Below, piece by piece: positions 6,069-7,309 of a stretch of 7,309 nt of DNA. The notes under the pieces are model-generated. The model did not search any database. It worked only from the letters and a program-made list of their open reading frames with translations, and had not been told where the DNA came from. The DNA is from an uncultured euryarchaeote (GTDB lineage: Archaea > Nanohalarchaeota > Nanosalinia > Nanosalinales > Nanosalinaceae): the NCBI GenBank assembly GCA_937132175.1, contig CAKZNU010000011.1:1-7309 (forward strand). Direction: 5' to 3'. The position numbers and the translations under genes are program-made. Every line of letters begins with the position of its first letter. Position 1 is the first letter of the stretch.

Positions 6069-6185
6069 ATGGAAGATACGTTTGCCGATGACGGAGGCGA
6101 ACAGATTCCGGTACAGTTTAAGCAGTATTCTCCCTTCTTCAGGATAGCTTCCCGCATCAAAAGATTCGTGGGCATAGAGAGCTGA
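6069..6185 (+). CDS. Small 38-residue protein, unrecognised
   Basis: A short ORF between the DRG and S8e genes, supported by position rather than homology. A strong TATA box is centred 26-27 bases before its ATG and a hairpin with a T6 tract begins within its stop codon, so promoter, ORF and terminator form a self-contained unit of about 145 bases. The protein begins MEDTFADDGGEQIP (acidic) and ends in a basic, hydrophobic stretch YSPFFRIASRIKRFVGIES (residues 20-38). That stretch could be an amphipathic helix touching a membrane, RNA or an acidic partner. Codons resemble the neighbours (AGG, ATA, AGA). ATG 6061 opens a different frame but sits only about 19 bases from the TATA centre. The transcript could instead be a small non-coding RNA. 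I know no family for it. Confidence 0.55.
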   Translation: MEDTFADDGGEQIPVQFKQYSPFFRIASRIKRFVGIES

Positions 6186-6213
6186 GGAGGGATACATCCC
6201 CCACCTCTTTTTT
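6184..6213 (+). terminator. Terminator hairpin plus T6, overlapping the stop of the small gene
   Basis: GAGG (6184-6187) pairs with CCTC (6204-6207); after one A-A mismatch GGG (6189-6191) pairs with CCC (6200-6202). The loop is 6192-6199, and T6 (6208-6213) follows directly. It points to the plus strand: read on minus the hairpin is not followed by T. The T-run lies 9 bases beyond the S8e stop, between the convergent genes. Confidence 0.65.
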
Positions 6214-6222
6214 ATTGAGTCT

Positions 6223-6597
6223 CTACTCGATAAGCACTCCGTTCACGACTCCGTCCTGTCCTGGTCTCGATGTTACTCTGACCTTTCCTTCCTGGGTACT
6301 AACTACTGTTCCCTTCGTCAGCAGGCTTCTGCGGACGAAGTTGTCGTTTGCCGGGTTGTCGTCGACGGACTGTATCTCGACGCCCTGTACCTCTCCGTCT
6401 ACGGGAACGTTTACTCTGCTTTCTCTTCTTACCGTGGTCTTTGACTCGGTACCCCTTGAGTCCTTGGTTTCTATCCTCTGTTCTCCGAGCTCTGGTTCAC
6501 TGAACTCGTCTCCCAGATCGTACTTTCTGGACTTTCTGTAAGGTCTTTTTCTTCCGCCGGACTTCTTCGTCATTGATCTGTCATGTCGTACAGCCAT
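6223..6597 (-). CDS. rps8e: 30S ribosomal protein S8e
   Basis: Small-subunit ribosomal protein of archaea and eukaryotes. The start is ATG 6597 (MAVRHDRSMTKKSGG), because the family's basic head aligns there and a TATA box sits exactly 27 bases upstream; the frame remains open to 6690 but that extension is unlike S8e. The 124 residues fit the family (about 125-130). Seen: the basic N-terminal GGRKRPYRKSRKYDLGDEF (15-33), DNPANDNFVRRSLLTKGTVV, and the near-invariant C-terminus GKVRVTSRPGQDGVVNGVLIE. The middle is enriched in Asp/Glu for a ribosomal protein, a halophile trait. The N-terminal residues differ from the common MKWxGRS start. It is a monocistronic leaderless gene, convergent with the 38-residue gene and divergent from LSm. 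Confidence 0.94.
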   Translation of the reverse strand: MAVRHDRSMTKKSGGRKRPYRKSRKYDLGDEFSEPELGEQRIETKDSRGTESKTTVRRESRVNVPVDGEVQGVEIQSVDDNPANDNFVRRSLLTKGTVVSTQEGKVRVTSRPGQDGVVNGVLIE

Positions 6598-6620
6598 AAC
6601 TTGGTATACGCTGGCAAACA

Positions 6621-6627
6621 TTTTATA
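6621..6627 (-). promoter_or_regulatory. TATA box of S8e (leaderless)
   Basis: TATAAAA on the minus strand (6627-6621), centred 27 bases upstream of the ATG at 6597. It is a consensus-quality box at exact leaderless spacing and is embedded in the edge of an inverted repeat TACAG-ccgta-CTGTA (6626-6640). Confidence 0.75.
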
Positions 6628-6640
6628 CAGCCGTACTGTA
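6626..6640. repeat. Inverted repeat TACAG/CTGTA overlapping the S8e TATA/BRE
   Basis: TACAG (6626-6630), spacer CCGTA, CTGTA (6636-6640). One arm overlaps the TATA box and the rest covers where TFB would bind. The same half-sites fuse to a palindrome CTGTACAG at 6716-6723, at the expected LSm transcription start. A shared regulator is possible but unproven. Confidence 0.35.
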
Positions 6641-6691
6641 CCGGGAAGTGCCGGAGACATGGAGAAAGCCTCTGAGAGACCTGATATCATT

Positions 6692-6698
6692 TATATAA
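6692..6698 (+). promoter_or_regulatory. TATA box of the LSm-tRNA unit
   Basis: TATATAA (6692-6698) predicts a start of transcription near 6722, about 12 bases before ATG 6734. AGGTG (6722-6726), 7 bases before the ATG, could act as a Shine-Dalgarno at the very 5' end of the message. Confidence 0.6.
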
Positions 6699-6733
6699 GT
6701 TGTCGCTTAGTTCGTCTGTACAGGTGCAGCTAG

Positions 6734-6970
6734 ATGTCTAACAACAAGCGCCCATTTGACGTACTTGACGACGCGAAGGAAGGAAATGTTATGATTAAAC
6801 TCAAGAAGTTCGGAGGAGAGGAAACATCCGTCTCAGGTGAGCTACAGGCTTTCGACAAGCACCTCAACGTGTGGCTGCAAAATGCCACAGTGAACGGGGA
6901 GGACTCGACGACCGAGTACGGAAGGCTTTTCGTCAGGGGAGACAACGTGCTGTTCGTCAGTCCCGAGTAA
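6734..6970 (+). CDS. LSm/Sm-like archaeal RNA-binding protein (SmAP)
   Basis: An Sm-fold protein that assembles into rings (heptamers in archaeal SmAP1) and binds U-rich RNA and tRNA-related RNAs in the cytoplasm. 78 residues, a normal archaeal length. Sm1 (about 7-53): RPFDVLDDAKEGNVMIKLKK, then GELQAFDKHLNVWLQNATV with the conserved FDxHxNVxL signature. Sm2 (about 62-78): YGRLFVRGDNVLFVSPE with the RGDNV signature. The loop between strands (E56-T60) is acidic. It is followed after only 20 bp by tRNA-Lys and so is probably co-transcribed with it. In haloarchaea from memory the LSm neighbour is usually L37e; that gene is absent here. Confidence 0.93.
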   Translation: MSNNKRPFDVLDDAKEGNVMIKLKKFGGEETSVSGELQAFDKHLNVWLQNATVNGEDSTTEYGRLFVRGDNVLFVSPE

Positions 6971-6985
6971 GCCGGCGAAGCCGGC
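6971..6985 (+). other. GC hairpin between LSm stop and tRNA-Lys
   Basis: GCCGGC (6971-6976), loop GAA, GCCGGC (6980-6985) begins on the base after the LSm TAA and ends 5 bases before the tRNA. There is no T-run, so it is not a typical terminator. It may protect the 3' end of the LSm mRNA once RNase P cuts at 6990/6991. Confidence 0.55.
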
Positions 6986-6990
6986 ACGAT

Positions 6991-7120
6991 GGGTCCGTAG
7001 CTCAGCCTGGCAGAGCACCGGGCTTTTAACTGCATCAGGAGTTTCCCAGATAGGGAAGAGATCTTCTGGTACCTCAGGAAAGATACCCGGCCGTCGTGGG
7101 TTCAAATCCCACCGGACCCG
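6991..7120 (+). tRNA. tRNA-Lys(UUU) with an intron
   Basis: A full cloverleaf is seen. Acceptor GGGTCCG (6991-6997) pairs with CGGACCC (7113-7119), discriminator G7120. D stem GCTC (7000-7003) / GAGC (7013-7016). Anticodon stem CCGGG (7018-7022) / CCCGG (7086-7090). T stem GTGGG (7096-7100) / CCCAC (7108-7112) with loop TTCAAAT. Variable loop of 5 bases. The anticodon loop is C-T-TTT-A-A, giving anticodon TTT (7025-7027), lysine. A 56-base intron (7029-7084) sits at the canonical 37/38 position. The mature tRNA is 74 bases and CCA is not encoded. Only 20 bp separate it from LSm, so it has no promoter of its own in the spacer and is probably cut from an LSm-tRNA-DUF456 precursor by RNase P and RNase Z. 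Confidence 0.94.
7029..7084 (+). other. tRNA-Lys intron with bulge-helix-bulge splice motif
   Basis: The canonical archaeal splicing motif can be built. The central 4-bp helix is C7023-U7026 with A7079-G7082. The 5' bulge is U7027 A7028 / A7029 and the 3' bulge A7083 U7084 / A7085, with cuts after the second base of each. The intron then folds on itself: 7034-7041 pairs with 7063-7070 (8 bp with two G-T wobbles) and 7042-7047 with 7053-7058, with loop AGATA. No open frame is present inside. It would be removed by the tRNA splicing endonuclease. Confidence 0.85.
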
Positions 7121-7124
7121 ATAC

Positions 7125-7309
7125 ATGAATATCTTTCTGATTGCAGCGCTTTTGCTTCTGGTTGCAGGTGTAGTTGGCAGCGTCATTCCTGCGATGCCAG
7201 GTGCTTTGCTTTCTCTATCCGGCGTTCTTCTCTACTGGTGGTCTACAGGGTTTTCCTCTCCGTGAGATCTGTTCGTGGTACTTTCTGCAGTTTTCTCTCT
7301 GGGTGCTGC
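7125..7309 (+). pseudogene. DUF456-like membrane protein, interrupted by in-frame TGA; runs off window
   Basis: It opens at ATG 7125, five bases after the tRNA, with no room for a Shine-Dalgarno. The first 46 codons encode a DUF456-type start: helix NIFLIAALLLLVAGVVGSV, then IPAMPGALLSLSGVLLYWW (the PGALLSL motif and second helix) and STGFSSP. A TGA follows at 7263-7265. The same frame then continues with DLFVVLSAVFSLGA, which reads as the next membrane helix of the family, up to the right edge. A single base change (for example GGA to TGA) would explain this, either as a true nonsense mutation or as a sequencing or assembly error. Readthrough is less likely, since TGA ends at least five other genes here. 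The function of DUF456 proteins is unknown. With a real stop, a 46-residue two-helix protein remains possible. Confidence 0.65.

Noticed and set aside
5950..6147. 65-codon frame overlapping the DRG stop by ATGA
   Set aside because: The overlap looks attractive, but the frame runs across the TATA box at 6039 and the start of the 38-residue gene, and its protein shows no domain. The 38-codon frame fits promoter and terminator better.
6012..6197. 61-codon minus-strand frame between DRG and S8e
   Set aside because: No promoter at suitable distance, and it lies opposite the plus-strand unit with a matching TATA box and terminator.
6598..6690. N-terminal extension of S8e to ATG 6690
   Set aside because: It would cross the S8e TATA box, and the added residues do not resemble the family; ATG 6597 has the exact leaderless spacing.
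7263..7265. Genome-wide reassignment of TGA to an amino acid
   Set aside because: TGA ends MCM, aIF2 beta, VLRF1, DRG and the 38-residue gene at positions that fit family ends and ATGA overlaps.

Overview
The window looks like a chromosomal segment of a salt-adapted archaeon, most likely a Nanohaloarchaeota-like (DPANN) member or another small-genome halophile. The evidence is the archaeal information-processing gene set (MCM, aIF2 beta, archaeal VLRF1/Vms1-type peptidyl-tRNA hydrolase, DRG GTPase, S8e, LSm), strongly acidic proteins throughout, frequent AGG/AGA and ATA codons, very short spacers, archaeal TATA boxes about 27 bases before the start codon (leaderless transcripts), and a tRNA with an archaeal bulge-helix-bulge intron. 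The taxon is an inference; no rRNA or marker search was possible.

Layout. Left block (+): the C-terminal part of the replicative helicase MCM runs in from the left edge (2-1213). It overlaps by ATGA a small type IV pilin-like protein (1210-1635). Then come an OB-fold plus winged-helix protein of the RPA/RPA-associated kind (1690-2439), aIF2 beta (2496-2897) and an unrecognised 73-residue acidic protein with a His/Asp tail (2955-3176). A hairpin followed by a T-run closes the opposing minus-strand operon. Middle (-): a VLRF1/Vms1-like ribosome-rescue protein (4791-3916) overlaps by ATGA an endonuclease III-type HhH-GPD glycosylase (3919-3221). Divergent from it (+) is a DRG-type TGS-domain GTPase (4868-5953).

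Right block: between the DRG gene and the convergent S8e gene lies a compact + strand transcription unit: TATA box, a 38-codon ORF at exactly leaderless spacing, and a terminator hairpin with a T6 run overlapping its stop codon (6039-6213). S8e (6597-6223, -) and LSm (6734-6970, +) diverge from a shared intergenic region. LSm is followed after 20 bp, which is filled by a GC hairpin, by an intron-containing tRNA-Lys(UUU) (6991-7120). Five bases after the tRNA starts a DUF456-like membrane protein (7125 to right edge) that carries an in-frame TGA at codon 47.

Together the genes cover replication (MCM, OB-fold/wH), base-excision repair (Nth), translation initiation, quality control and ribosome biology (aIF2 beta, VLRF1, DRG, S8e, tRNA-Lys) and RNA metabolism (LSm). 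The most interesting observations are the near-identical C-terminal winged-helix tails of MCM and the OB-fold protein, the hidden 38-residue gene, the tRNA-Lys intron and the LSm-tRNA-DUF456 packing, the in-frame TGA, and a glycosylase with a non-canonical iron-sulfur cysteine motif.
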